DNA of 64,000 nucleotides from Paracidovorax oryzae ATCC 19882 (GTDB lineage Bacteria; Pseudomonadota; Gammaproteobacteria; Burkholderiales; Burkholderiaceae_C): contig NZ_JMKU01000017.1 in assembly GCF_000687165.1 (NCBI RefSeq), positions 93,533-157,532 of the forward strand, written 5' to 3'. Each line of letters opens with the position of its first letter. The first letter of the stretch is position 1. The notes below the pieces were generated by a model that searched no databases, had not been told where the DNA came from, and saw nothing but the letters and a program-made list of their open reading frames with translations. Positions 9,030 to 19,007 of the stretch are shown piece by piece. The translations under genes and the position numbers were made by a program.

Positions 9030-10346
9030 TCAGTCGAGCGCGCGGTTGCGCGACTCCACATCCACCGCCCAGATCGACAGCGCGCCGCCCACCAGCATGG
9101 CGGACAGCACGGCCAGGGCCAGCGTGAAATGCGTGGCCATGATGGGCGCGATGATGGCCGGGGCGAACAGGCCGCCGAAGCGCGCGACGGCGCCCGCCAT
9201 GCCCATGCCGCTGGCGCGCAGGTCGGTGGGATAGACCTCGGGGGTGAAGGCGTAGAGCGCGCCCCAGGTGCCCAGCAGCGAGAAGCTCATGAGCAGGGTC
9301 GAGCCGATCACCACGAACGGCGACGAGCCCAGGCTGTAGAGCATGCAACCCGCGGCGCTGAGCAGCAGGAAGCCGATCAGCGTGGGTTTGCGGCCCCAGC
9401 GCTCCACGCCGTAGGCCGAGAGCGCGAAGCCGGGCAGTTGCACCAGCGCCAGCACCACCAGGAAGACCTGGCCGCGCATGAAGGCGAAGCCCTCGCTGCC
9501 CAGCTTGACGGGCAGGTAGACGAAGACGCCGTAGTAGGCAATGGAGATCAGCGCCCAGGCCAGGAACAGCGCCAGGCTGCGGCGGCGCAGCTCGGCCGAG
9601 AACAGCGAGAACAGCGACTTGCGTTCCTGCTTCTCGGGCTGCAGCGGCGGGATGGGCGCGGTGTTGCCGTTGACCTTGGCCACGCGCTCGAGCACCTGGC
9701 GCGCCTGGTCGGACTTGCCGTTGCGGTTCAGGAACATCGGCGACTCGGGAATGTAGAAGCGCAGCACCACGCCGATCAGCGCCGGGATGCCGGTGACGAA
9801 GAAGATCACGCGCCAGGCGTCGTTGCCCCAGGACACGGCTACCAGGGCCAGGATGGCCAGGAAGATGGTGCCCACGGCCCAGAACGATTCCAGCAGCACC
9901 AGCCAGCGGCCGCGGCGGTCGCTGGGCAGGAACTCGGCCATCATGGTGTAGTCCACGGGCAGCGTGCCGCCCACGCCGATGCCGGTGATGAAGCGCAGCA
10001 CCAGCAGCCAGGCGAATTCGGGCGCGAACGCCGAGGCCACGCCCGCGCAGGCATCGATCACCACGGCCATCATCAGCACCGGGCGGCGCCCGATGCGGTC
10101 GGCCAGGCGGCCGAAGACGAAGGCGCCGATCAGCATGCCGATGAAGAAGAAGGTGCCGGTCTGCAGCGCCTCGGGCACCGTCTTGCCGAAGGTCTTGGCG
10201 ATGGACGGCGCGCTGAATCCGATGGACAGCACCTGCATGGCGTCGGCCAGCCAGACCAGGCCGAAGATCACGAAGAGCCGGTACTGGAACCGGCCGACAC
10301 CCGCTGTCTGGATGCCTTTTTCCACCGAAACGAATGAAGATGACAT
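9030..10346 (-). CDS. MFS transporter, likely niacin importer
   Basis: A 438-residue, 12-helix major facilitator protein. Early on it carries GLVWLADAMQVLSIGF, the layout seen in the SV2/NiaP branch, then the MFS loop signature GRLADRIGRRPVLM, and in the second half VERWGRKPTLIG. NiaP-type proteins import nicotinate by proton symport. The position, between the nicotinate dehydrogenase genes and the MarR regulator on the same strand, supports nicotinate as substrate. An aromatic acid such as a hydroxynicotinate is the alternative. The start at 10346 is set by a ribosome-binding site (AGGAGTTCCC). A 212-bp gap separates it from the cytochrome subunit gene, in which I see two CCGCGG copies but no clear terminator. 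Confidence 0.85.
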   Translation of the reverse strand: MSSSFVSVEKGIQTAGVGRFQYRLFVIFGLVWLADAMQVLSIGFSAPSIAKTFGKTVPEALQTGTFFFIGMLIGAFVFGRLADRIGRRPVLMMAVVIDACAGVASAFAPEFAWLLVLRFITGIGVGGTLPVDYTMMAEFLPSDRRGRWLVLLESFWAVGTIFLAILALVAVSWGNDAWRVIFFVTGIPALIGVVLRFYIPESPMFLNRNGKSDQARQVLERVAKVNGNTAPIPPLQPEKQERKSLFSLFSAELRRRSLALFLAWALISIAYYGVFVYLPVKLGSEGFAFMRGQVFLVVLALVQLPGFALSAYGVERWGRKPTLIGFLLLSAAGCMLYSLGSSPFVVIGSTLLMSFSLLGTWGALYAFTPEVYPTDLRASGMGMAGAVARFGGLFAPAIIAPIMATHFTLALAVLSAMLVGGALSIWAVDVESRNRALD

Positions 10347-10558
10347 GGGAACTCCTGTGGTCGTCACCGCTAGCTGTTGATGTGCCCCTTCCGCCAGGCC
10401 GCGCCGCCATGCCGGCACGCGCCCTGACAGAGAACTCCTGGCGCGATCGAACCCTCCGGCGCCACCCGAAGGGGCCGATCGCGAAAACCGTCCTCCCGCT
10501 TTTCCTCTTCTTGTCCGCGGCCCCGCATGCCGCGGCCCGCGCTTACCGGGTCATGTGG

Positions 10559-13498
10559 TCATGGCGCACCCGCATGCGCCGTGGCACGCAGCCGGCGTAC
10601 CGTGTCCGTGTCCTGCGGCCACGCCTTCTCCCCGGGTGCGAAGCGGGCGCGCAGGTAGCCGAGCAGGTCGGTGATCTGCCGGTCGTCCAGGCTGTCGCCG
10701 AAGCCGGGCATGTAGCCCAGGGCGTCGTTGGCGGGTTGCTGTATGCCGTGGAGGATGACCTGGACCAGGTTGTCCGGCGTGGCGGCATGCAGGTTGGTGT
10801 TGAGGCCCAGCTGCGGCCTGGCGCCGAAGAGGGTCGGGCCGCTGCCGGCCTCGTGGCAGACGGCGCAGGCGTTCTGGTAGATGCGCTCGCCGCTGGCGTG
10901 GCGGTCCAGGGTGCGCGCAGGCACCGGCACCGCTGCGGCCGTGGCCGCCGCCGGTACGGCGGCTGGCGCGGTATCCGCGGCCGGGGCGGCCTGCGGCGCC
11001 CGGCCGGGCAGCTCCAGCAGGTAGGTGGCGATGGCGCGCACGTCGGTATCGGGCAGTTCGGTCAGGCCGTGGATCACGGGCGCCATGGGCCCGGCGGCCA
11101 CGCCGTGGCGCGCAGAGAAACCCGTGCGCAGGTACTGGTAGAGCGATTCGCGGCTCCAGGGCCGGGGGCCGTCGGCCAGGCGGTTGAGCGCGGGTGCGCT
11201 CCAGCCCTCGGCCTCGCCGCCGCCCAGGTAGTGGATGCCATCCTTCTCGGCGCCCAGCGCGTTGCGCGGGGAATGGCAGGCCGCGCAGTGGCCCGCGCCT
11301 TCCACCAGGTAGGCGCCCCGGTTCCATTCGGCGCTGCGGGCCGGATCGGCACGGAAGGGCATGGCATCGTGGAACAGCAGGTTCCAGCCGGCCATGGCCG
11401 GGCGCAGGCTGTAGGGGAAGGCCAGTTGCGTCTCGGGCGCGCGGGCCTGCACGGCGGGCCGGGACATCAGGTAGCCGTAGAGTGCCTGCAGGTCGCCGTC
11501 GCTGAGTTTCGCGAAGGCCGTGTACGGGAAGGCCGGGTAGAGCTGGCGGCCATCCTGGTGGATGCCCTGGCGCATCGCGCGCTCGAAGGCCGCATACGAC
11601 CAGCGGCCGATACCGGTCTCCTTGTCGGGCGTGATGTTGGTCGAGTAGATGGTGCCGAACGGCGTCTCCAGGCCCAGGCCGCCCGCATTCGGGGCGCCGC
11701 CGGGCGCGGTATGGCAGACGGCGCAATCGCCGGCCGCCGCGACCAGCCGCCCACGCTCGATCGCCTGCGGCGAGTAGAGCGACGCATCGGGCCCGTCGGT
11801 GAGCGGCAACGCCGGCTTCATCGGCCACGCCATGGCGGCCAGGCCCGCGATGCCGGCGGCACCCGCCGCGAGCCAGCCCAGGCCGCGGCGCAGCGTGCTG
11901 CGCGCGGGTTGTCCACCCGCACCCGCCTCGCCGGCCAGCGCCAGGCGCAGCGGCTCGGTCTGGAAGGGGACTTCGCGCAGGCGCACGCCCGTGGCATGGC
12001 GGATGGCGTTGGCGATCGCGGCGGCGGCGGGCAGGGTGGCCACGCCGTCCAGGTCCAGCTGGCCATGGCGGACGAGGGCCTTCTCGCCCTGCCCTGCCGC
12101 CACGAGTTGACCGCCCGCGGCCGGCCCCTCTTCGGCGGAGGCCGGGCTGTCCCATGTGTCGAAGGTGGCCGGCGCGCCCAGCAGCCGGCGTGCGCTGGCC
12201 AGCCACCGCGCATCGTGTTCCACGGTGTGCGCGTGCACGCTGGCGCCCTGCGCTGCCTGCAGGTGCTGGCCGTCGTGGCCTGCGACCACGCGGGTCACTT
12301 CGATCTCGCCGGTCTGCGGATGCACGGCCACTTCGGCCACCCAGGCGCTCCAGACCACGCGGTCCCGGCCTTCGGCATCGAGGCTCTGCATGCAGGCGGT
12401 CGCGAAGCCCCGGCCGTGCAGGCGGCCATCGCCATCCTTCGCGTCACCGGGCCACGGCGCGCTCTGCACCACGCGCGTGGCCAGGTCGCGCGCCGGGCCT
12501 TCGGGCAGCTGCCGCAGGCGCCAGTCCAGCGGATCCTGCCCCTGCGCCAGCGCCTGTTCGTGCCACAGGCTTTCGCTGGCGAACACCTGCGCGGCATTGA
12601 GATCGTCCACCCCGGCCTGCGCAAGGTGGCGGGCATGGCGTCCGCCCTGCACGGTACCGGCATCCAGAACGCTGGGCTGGGCAGATGCGCGGGCCGCACC
12701 GGGTTGGCCCAGCAGGCGCGCACAGCTGGGCCGCACGGCCCAGGACAGGGGCGAGGAAAAAACAAACGAGGCTGGCGCTTCATCGGCGCTCCCGGCCGGG
12801 CCCAACGCGTTGCCTGCGCCAGCGCCGGTGCCCATGGAGGGCAGGACGGCGGGTTGCAGCGCCAGCGCGCACGGCTCGACGCCCGCCGCGCACGCCACGC
12901 TGACGGGCCGGGCTACGGCCCGGGACAGCAGCGCCGCATCGGCCGCCGCGTCCATCAATGCCAGCGCGGGCGGCGCGGCGCCGCCCAGCACAAACAGGCG
13001 CACGGCCTGCACGGGCAGTTGCAGCAGCGCCGCGATTTCACCAGCGACCAGGGACTGGACATCCGGTGTGCAGCGGGGCAGCCACAGGCTGGCATGGCCG
13101 TCCATGCACCAGGCGATGGCGCGCGCGCCGGCAGGCACATCGGTGCGGGGCGGGTGCCAGACGAACGCATCGCCCGCCGGGGCCCCGGGCAGCGGCTCAC
13201 GCGCACCGCCACCGGCATCCATCCCGCGCCAGACCGGCGCCAGGACGACGGCCGCCTGCTGCGCATGGACCGGTGCCATGGCGACCACGCCCAGGAAGTT
13301 GTCCTGGCGCACCGCGGCCACGACGCCGGCCATGGCACGCGCATCGTCCAGCCGGGCATCGGCCAGTACATCGCCCTGGTAGCGCAGCCCGTCCCAGCCC
13401 ATGCGGTCGGGCCGCACGGCCAGCCCGTGCAGGAGATCCGCGGGCACGCCCGGCACATCCGTGACAGGGGGCGCGATGGAACGGACGGGCAGGCTCAT
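10559..13498 (-). CDS. Nicotinate dehydrogenase cytochrome subunit with degenerate molybdopterin-like domain
   Basis: A 979-residue protein. Residues 1 to about 520 resemble the back half of a xanthine-dehydrogenase-type molybdopterin domain (AWVAEVAVHPQTGEIEVTRV near 386, AAAAIANAIRHATG near 491). It lacks the glutamate motif GxGE that such enzymes need for catalysis. A single membrane helix lies near 540-560. Three c-type heme sites follow: CAVCH (592-596), CAACH (738-742) and CAVCH (878-882), each in a cytochrome c domain. In P. putida, NicB carries molybdopterin and three cytochrome domains on one chain. Here a complete molybdopterin chain is encoded separately (19008-21299), so this subunit probably passes electrons from the [2Fe-2S] protein to the respiratory chain. 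Its start overlaps the nicA stop. Confidence 0.85.
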   Translation of the reverse strand: MSLPVRSIAPPVTDVPGVPADLLHGLAVRPDRMGWDGLRYQGDVLADARLDDARAMAGVVAAVRQDNFLGVVAMAPVHAQQAAVVLAPVWRGMDAGGGAREPLPGAPAGDAFVWHPPRTDVPAGARAIAWCMDGHASLWLPRCTPDVQSLVAGEIAALLQLPVQAVRLFVLGGAAPPALALMDAAADAALLSRAVARPVSVACAAGVEPCALALQPAVLPSMGTGAGAGNALGPAGSADEAPASFVFSSPLSWAVRPSCARLLGQPGAARASAQPSVLDAGTVQGGRHARHLAQAGVDDLNAAQVFASESLWHEQALAQGQDPLDWRLRQLPEGPARDLATRVVQSAPWPGDAKDGDGRLHGRGFATACMQSLDAEGRDRVVWSAWVAEVAVHPQTGEIEVTRVVAGHDGQHLQAAQGASVHAHTVEHDARWLASARRLLGAPATFDTWDSPASAEEGPAAGGQLVAAGQGEKALVRHGQLDLDGVATLPAAAAIANAIRHATGVRLREVPFQTEPLRLALAGEAGAGGQPARSTLRRGLGWLAAGAAGIAGLAAMAWPMKPALPLTDGPDASLYSPQAIERGRLVAAAGDCAVCHTAPGGAPNAGGLGLETPFGTIYSTNITPDKETGIGRWSYAAFERAMRQGIHQDGRQLYPAFPYTAFAKLSDGDLQALYGYLMSRPAVQARAPETQLAFPYSLRPAMAGWNLLFHDAMPFRADPARSAEWNRGAYLVEGAGHCAACHSPRNALGAEKDGIHYLGGGEAEGWSAPALNRLADGPRPWSRESLYQYLRTGFSARHGVAAGPMAPVIHGLTELPDTDVRAIATYLLELPGRAPQAAPAADTAPAAVPAAATAAAVPVPARTLDRHASGERIYQNACAVCHEAGSGPTLFGARPQLGLNTNLHAATPDNLVQVILHGIQQPANDALGYMPGFGDSLDDRQITDLLGYLRARFAPGEKAWPQDTDTVRRLRATAHAGAP

Positions 13499-14037
13499 GG
13501 ACGCACTCCCGCATCGTCCGCCAGTCCATCCACGCCCGTGCCGCCCACACGCAGTTGCGCGGCGCGCAGCGCGGCCTGCAGGATCTCGACATGCGTGCCG
13601 CAGCGGCAGAGGTTGTGGTGCAGCTCGCTGCGCACCTCCTGCTCCGAGGGATGGGGATTGCGGCGCAGCAGGGCCTCGACGGTCATGACCATGCCGTTGA
13701 GGCAGTAGCCGCACTGGGCCGCCTGGCAGTCGATGAAGGCCTGCTGCGTGGGGCCGGGGCATGCGCGCGAGCCGAGCCCTTCGAGCGTGGTCACCTCGCG
13801 GCCCACGGCGGCCTGCACGGGGATCACGCAGGAGCGCGCGGCCACGCCGTCGATCAGCACCGTGCAGGCACCGCACTCGCCCAGGCCGCAGCCGTACTTC
13901 GGCCCGTTCAGCTCCAGGTCGTTGCGCAGCACGTGCAGCAGCGCCGTGCCGGGCGCGGCGGGCACGTCGCAGGCGCGACCGTTGACCCGCAGCCGGAGGC
14001 CGGGGGCCGGGCTGCTGGATTGGAGGGCGTTTCCCAT
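13495..14037 (-). CDS. nicA: Nicotinate dehydrogenase [2Fe-2S] subunit
   Basis: A 180-residue iron-sulfur protein of the xanthine dehydrogenase small-subunit type. The plant-ferredoxin-like cluster site is YGCGLGECGACTV followed by a fourth cysteine in RSC. The second [2Fe-2S] domain holds CQAAQCGYCLNGM and the closing LCRCGTH motif. It relays electrons from the molybdenum site during hydroxylation of nicotinate to 6-hydroxynicotinate. It sits between nicC (30 bp upstream) and the cytochrome subunit gene (4-bp overlap). The catalytic molybdopterin partner is most likely the chain encoded at 19008-21299. The family call is certain; the substrate is inferred from the surrounding pathway genes. 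Confidence 0.92.
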   Translation of the reverse strand: MGNALQSSSPAPGLRLRVNGRACDVPAAPGTALLHVLRNDLELNGPKYGCGLGECGACTVLIDGVAARSCVIPVQAAVGREVTTLEGLGSRACPGPTQQAFIDCQAAQCGYCLNGMVMTVEALLRRNPHPSEQEVRSELHHNLCRCGTHVEILQAALRAAQLRVGGTGVDGLADDAGVRP

Positions 14038-14067
14038 GGGATGCGTTTCGGCGGCGGCAGGGAAGTA

Positions 14068-15547
<1,480 letters not shown>

Positions 15548-16327
15548 ATGACCCAGACATACCGCATCGGCCAGATCGTCCCCAGCTCCAACACCACGAT
15601 GGAGACCGAGGTGCCGGCCATGCTGCAGGCCCACTCCACGCTGCGCCCGCAGGACCGCTTCACCTTCCATTCCAGCCGCATGCGCATGAAGAAAGTGCAG
15701 AAGGAAGAGCTGGCCGCCATGGATGCCGAAAGCGACCGCTGCGCGCTGGAGCTGAGCGATGCGCGGGTGGACGTGCTGGGCTATGCCTGCCTCGTGGCCA
15801 TCATGGCGATGGGCAAGGGCTACCACCGCGTGTCGCAGCAGCGCCTGACGGAACGCACGGCGAGCAACGGCGCCACGGCCCCGGTGATCACCAGCGCAGG
15901 CGCACTGGTCGAAGCACTGAAAGTGATGGGCGCGAAGAAGGTCGCCCTGGTGGCGCCCTACATGGTTCCGCTCACCCAATTGGTCATGGACTACATCGCC
16001 GCCGAGGGTTTCGAGATCGTCGACTGGCGCGCGCTGGAGATTCCCGACAACCTCGAGGTGGGCCGCCACGATCCCGCGAAGCTGCCCGGCATCGTCGCAG
16101 GCATGGACTACGCCGATGCCGACGTGATCGTGCTGTCGGCCTGCGTGCAGATGCCCTCGCTGCCGGCCGTGGCCCAGGTGGAAGCGGCCACAGGCAAGCC
16201 CGTGCTCACTGCCTCCATCGCCACGACCTATGCCATCCTCAAGGAACTGGGCCTGGACCCGGTGGTGCCGGGCGCGGGCGCGCTGCTGTCGGGCGCCTAT
16301 CCGTACGACACGGCCGCCAAGGCCTGA
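15548..16327 (+). CDS. nicE: Maleate cis-trans isomerase
   Basis: A 259-residue Asp/Glu racemase-superfamily enzyme that isomerises maleate to fumarate, the last step of nicotinate catabolism. The two active-site cysteines of the family are visible as Cys81 (in GYACLVAIM) and Cys199 (in LSACVQMPSL), one in each half of the pseudo-symmetric fold. The N-terminal segment IGQIVPSSNTTMETE is typical of maleate isomerases and binds the carboxylates. It is the first gene of the plus-strand arm and is followed after 10 bp by nicD. Related arylmalonate decarboxylases share the fold, but the two-cysteine pattern and the neighbours make maleate isomerase the clear choice. Confidence 0.94.
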   Translation: MTQTYRIGQIVPSSNTTMETEVPAMLQAHSTLRPQDRFTFHSSRMRMKKVQKEELAAMDAESDRCALELSDARVDVLGYACLVAIMAMGKGYHRVSQQRLTERTASNGATAPVITSAGALVEALKVMGAKKVALVAPYMVPLTQLVMDYIAAEGFEIVDWRALEIPDNLEVGRHDPAKLPGIVAGMDYADADVIVLSACVQMPSLPAVAQVEAATGKPVLTASIATTYAILKELGLDPVVPGAGALLSGAYPYDTAAKA

Positions 16328-16337
16328 GGAGCGTTCC

Positions 16338-17183
16338 ATGAGCGACCATGCCAGCACCTCCAGCACCTTCCGCTACGGCGGCCACGTCCATGCCAACGGC
16401 ATCCGCCAGCACTACCTGCGCTACGGCGGCGCCGGGGGCGAGCGCACGGCGCGCGATGCCGTCATCCTGATCCCCGGCATCACCAGCCCGGCGGTGACCT
16501 GGGGCTTCGTCGCCGAGCACCTGGGCCGCCAGTTCGACACTTACGTGCTGGACGTGCGCGGGCGCGGGCTGTCGTCGTCCGGTCCCGGGCTGGACTACGG
16601 CCTCGACGCCCAGGCCGCCGACGTGACCGCGCTGGCGCAGGCCCTGGGCCTGCAGCATTGGGCCCTGGTCGGCCACTCCATGGGCGGGCGCATCGCCGTG
16701 CGCGCGGCCCGCGGTCAGCCGGCCGGGCTCACGCGCCTGGTCATCGTCGATCCGCCCGTCTCCGGCCCCGGCCGCCGCGCCTACCCGGCCGCCCTGCCCT
16801 GGTACGTGGATTCGATCCGCCAGGCCACGCAGGGCATGGATGCCGAGGCCATGCGCGCCTTCTGTCCCACCTGGACGCAGGAGCAGCGCCAGCTGCGCGC
16901 GCAGTGGCTGCACACCTGCCATGAACCCGCCATCGTGCAGAGCTTCGAGGACTTCGGCCGCGACGACATCCACGCCGACCTGCCCCGCATCGCGCAGCCG
17001 CTGCTGCTCGTCACCGCCGAGCGCGGCGACGTGGTGCGCGACGCGGACGTGGCCGAGTGGCAGGGCCTCGCGCCCCAGACCGTCCACGTGCGCGTGCCCG
17101 GCGCCGGGCACATGATCCCGTGGGACAACGAGGCCGGGTTCTATGCGGCGCTCGGCGACTTCCTCGGCGCCAAGGTCGACTGA
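16338..17183 (+). CDS. nicD: N-formylmaleamate deformylase
   Basis: A 281-residue alpha/beta hydrolase that removes formate from N-formylmaleamate, the ring-cleavage product of 2,5-dihydroxypyridine, giving maleamate. The oxyanion region is ILIPGITSP near residue 44. The nucleophile elbow is GHSMGG with Ser114, the acid is Asp138 in VIVDPP, and the base is His258 in GAGHMIPWD. The spacing of Ser, Asp and His equals that of the P. putida NicD triad (Ser101, Asp125, His245) with a constant offset of 13, which supports the assignment strongly. The ATG at 16338 follows a GAGGAG ribosome-binding site that overlaps the nicE stop. nicX begins 50 bp later. Confidence 0.94.
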   Translation: MSDHASTSSTFRYGGHVHANGIRQHYLRYGGAGGERTARDAVILIPGITSPAVTWGFVAEHLGRQFDTYVLDVRGRGLSSSGPGLDYGLDAQAADVTALAQALGLQHWALVGHSMGGRIAVRAARGQPAGLTRLVIVDPPVSGPGRRAYPAALPWYVDSIRQATQGMDAEAMRAFCPTWTQEQRQLRAQWLHTCHEPAIVQSFEDFGRDDIHADLPRIAQPLLLVTAERGDVVRDADVAEWQGLAPQTVHVRVPGAGHMIPWDNEAGFYAALGDFLGAKVD

Positions 17184-17233
17184 ATGCTCGCCTGCCGCAC
17201 CCTTTCCGCCACCACACCGCCAAGGAGCCCCGC

Positions 17234-18319
17234 ATGTCCGTCAGCGACAACGATCTGATCCACGCCTGGAAGCAGGTGCTCACGCTGTCCCGGCTCGAGC
17301 CCGGCCAGACGGTCACCGTGCTCACGGGCGCCGACACGCATCCGCAAACGCTGCGCTGCGCGATCGCGGCCTCCAGCGACCTGGGCGCGCGCGTCAACCG
17401 GCTGGACCTGCCGCCCGTCAACGCCGAGAAATCGCTCAGCCGCGACTCGCTGGCCTACCTGGGCACCACGCCCCTGACCGGCAACCCCGCCGCCATCGCC
17501 GCGCTCAAGGCGAGCGATCTGGTGCTCGATCTCATGACCCTGCTGTTCTCGCCCGAGCAGCACGAGATCCTGCAGACCGGCACCAGGATCCTGCTGGCCG
17601 TGGAGCCGCCCGAGGTGCTGTGCCGCCTGGTGCCCACCGAGGCCGACCGCGCGCGCGTGCAGGCCGCATCGAAGCGCATCGAGGCGGCGAAGCAGATGCA
17701 CATCACCTCCGCGGCCGGCACCGACCTGCGCTGCGCTTTGGGTGAGTTCCCCGCCATCTGCGAATACGGCTTCGTGGACGAGCCCGGCCGGTGGGACCAC
17801 TGGCCGAGCGGCTTCGTGCTGACCTGGCCCGACGAAGGCCAGAGCCACGGCCGCGTGGTGCTGGACCGCGGCGACATCCTGCTGCCCATGAAGGACTACG
17901 TGACCGATCCCATCGAACTCACGATCGACAAGGGCTACGTGACGCGCATCAGCGGCGGCCTGCAGGCCGAGATCCTGAGCGAGTACATGGCCTCCTACGA
18001 GGACCCGGAAGCCTATGCCGTCTCGCACGTCGGCTGGGGTCTGCAGCCGCGCGCCCACTGGTCGATGCTGGCGCACTACAACAAGGAGACCCACATCGGC
18101 ATGGACGCGCGGGCTTTCGAGGGCAACTTCCTCTGGTCCATGGGCCCCAACAACGAAGCCGGCGGCAGCCGCACCACCGCCTGCCACATCGACATTCCCA
18201 TGCGCCGCTGCACGGTGGCGCTGGACGGCACGCCCGTGGTGATCGAGGGCGTGGTGCAGGACGAAGCAGGACTGGCACGCGCTGCCAGAAAATCCCGGCA
18301 AGGCAAGGACATCGCATGA
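17234..18319 (+). CDS. nicX: 2,5-dihydroxypyridine 5,6-dioxygenase
   Basis: A 361-residue non-heme Fe(II) dioxygenase that opens the ring of 2,5-dihydroxypyridine to N-formylmaleamate. Counting from the ATG at 17234, which has an AAGGAG ribosome-binding site, the iron ligands described for P. putida NicX (His265, His318, Asp320) are all present at the same numbers: His265 in YAVSHVGWG, and His318 and Asp320 in ACHIDIPM. The family is related to the M29 aminopeptidase fold rather than to classical extradiol enzymes. The stop overlaps the nicF start (ATGA). The exact agreement of residue numbering leaves little doubt about the function. Confidence 0.95.
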   Translation: MSVSDNDLIHAWKQVLTLSRLEPGQTVTVLTGADTHPQTLRCAIAASSDLGARVNRLDLPPVNAEKSLSRDSLAYLGTTPLTGNPAAIAALKASDLVLDLMTLLFSPEQHEILQTGTRILLAVEPPEVLCRLVPTEADRARVQAASKRIEAAKQMHITSAAGTDLRCALGEFPAICEYGFVDEPGRWDHWPSGFVLTWPDEGQSHGRVVLDRGDILLPMKDYVTDPIELTIDKGYVTRISGGLQAEILSEYMASYEDPEAYAVSHVGWGLQPRAHWSMLAHYNKETHIGMDARAFEGNFLWSMGPNNEAGGSRTTACHIDIPMRRCTVALDGTPVVIEGVVQDEAGLARAARKSRQGKDIA

Positions 18320-18993
18320 CGAACCCCACCAACACCAGCGCCCAGGCCATCCCCGCGGGGGCCGTACAGGGCGACATCTCCGCCTACGCCCGCCAGGGCT
18401 TCGGCACGCCGCTGCCGCTCAAGGCGCCCTTCGGCCTGCTGATCATCGACTTCGTCAACGGCTTCGCCGATCCGGCCGTGTTCGGCGGCGGCAACATTCC
18501 CGAGGCGATCGCGCGCACGCGCGGCCTGCTGGCCCATGCGCGCGAGCGCGGCTGGCCCGTGGCGCACAGCCGGATCGTGTTCTCGGACGACGATGCGGAC
18601 AGCAACATCTTCTGCCTGAAGGTGCCCGGCATGCTGACGCTGAAGGAGGACAGCCCGGCCAGCGCCATCGTGCCCGAGCTGGCCCCCGCCCCCGGCGAAT
18701 ACGTGGTGCGCAAGAGCACGCCTTCGGCCTTCTTCGGCACCATGCTCGCGCCCTGGCTGGCCCAGCGCGGCGTGCAGACGCTGCTGGTGGCCGGCTGCGT
18801 GACCAGCGGCTGCGTGCGCGCCAGCGTGGTCGATGCCATGCAGTCGGGTTTCCGCCCGCTGGTGGTGGCCGACTGCTGCGGCGACCGCGCCCTGGGCCCG
18901 CACGAGGCCAACCTGTTCGACATGGCGCAGAAGTACGCGGCCGTGATGCCCCTCGACCAGGCCCTGGCAGACACCGGCGCGCTCGCGCGCTGA
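18316..18993 (+). CDS. nicF: Maleamate amidohydrolase
   Basis: A 225-residue isochorismatase-fold cysteine amidase that hydrolyses maleamate to maleate and ammonia. The catalytic triad of the fold is complete: Asp45 (LLIIDFVNGF), Lys133 (VVRKSTPSAFFGT) and Cys166 (TSGCVRAS), the last preceded by the cis-peptide segment AGCVTSG. Its start overlaps the nicX stop by 4 bp, placing it in the same translational unit. Isochorismatase-fold enzymes act on several amides, so the substrate is assigned from the neighbouring steps: NicD makes maleamate and NicE consumes maleate. The released ammonia is the nitrogen gained from the ring. Confidence 0.93.
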   Translation: MTNPTNTSAQAIPAGAVQGDISAYARQGFGTPLPLKAPFGLLIIDFVNGFADPAVFGGGNIPEAIARTRGLLAHARERGWPVAHSRIVFSDDDADSNIFCLKVPGMLTLKEDSPASAIVPELAPAPGEYVVRKSTPSAFFGTMLAPWLAQRGVQTLLVAGCVTSGCVRASVVDAMQSGFRPLVVADCCGDRALGPHEANLFDMAQKYAAVMPLDQALADTGALAR

Positions 18994-19007
18994 GAGAACG
19001 CCGCTCC

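Noticed and set aside
10515..10535. Two CCGCGG copies as a terminator behind the cytochrome subunit gene
   Set aside because: Each copy is itself a palindrome, the stem would be only six pairs and no T run follows on the minus strand.
10559..13498. The degenerate molybdopterin-like part of the cytochrome chain as a pseudogene
   Set aside because: The frame is intact over 979 codons with three complete heme sites and overlapping start with nicA, so the gene is evidently maintained.
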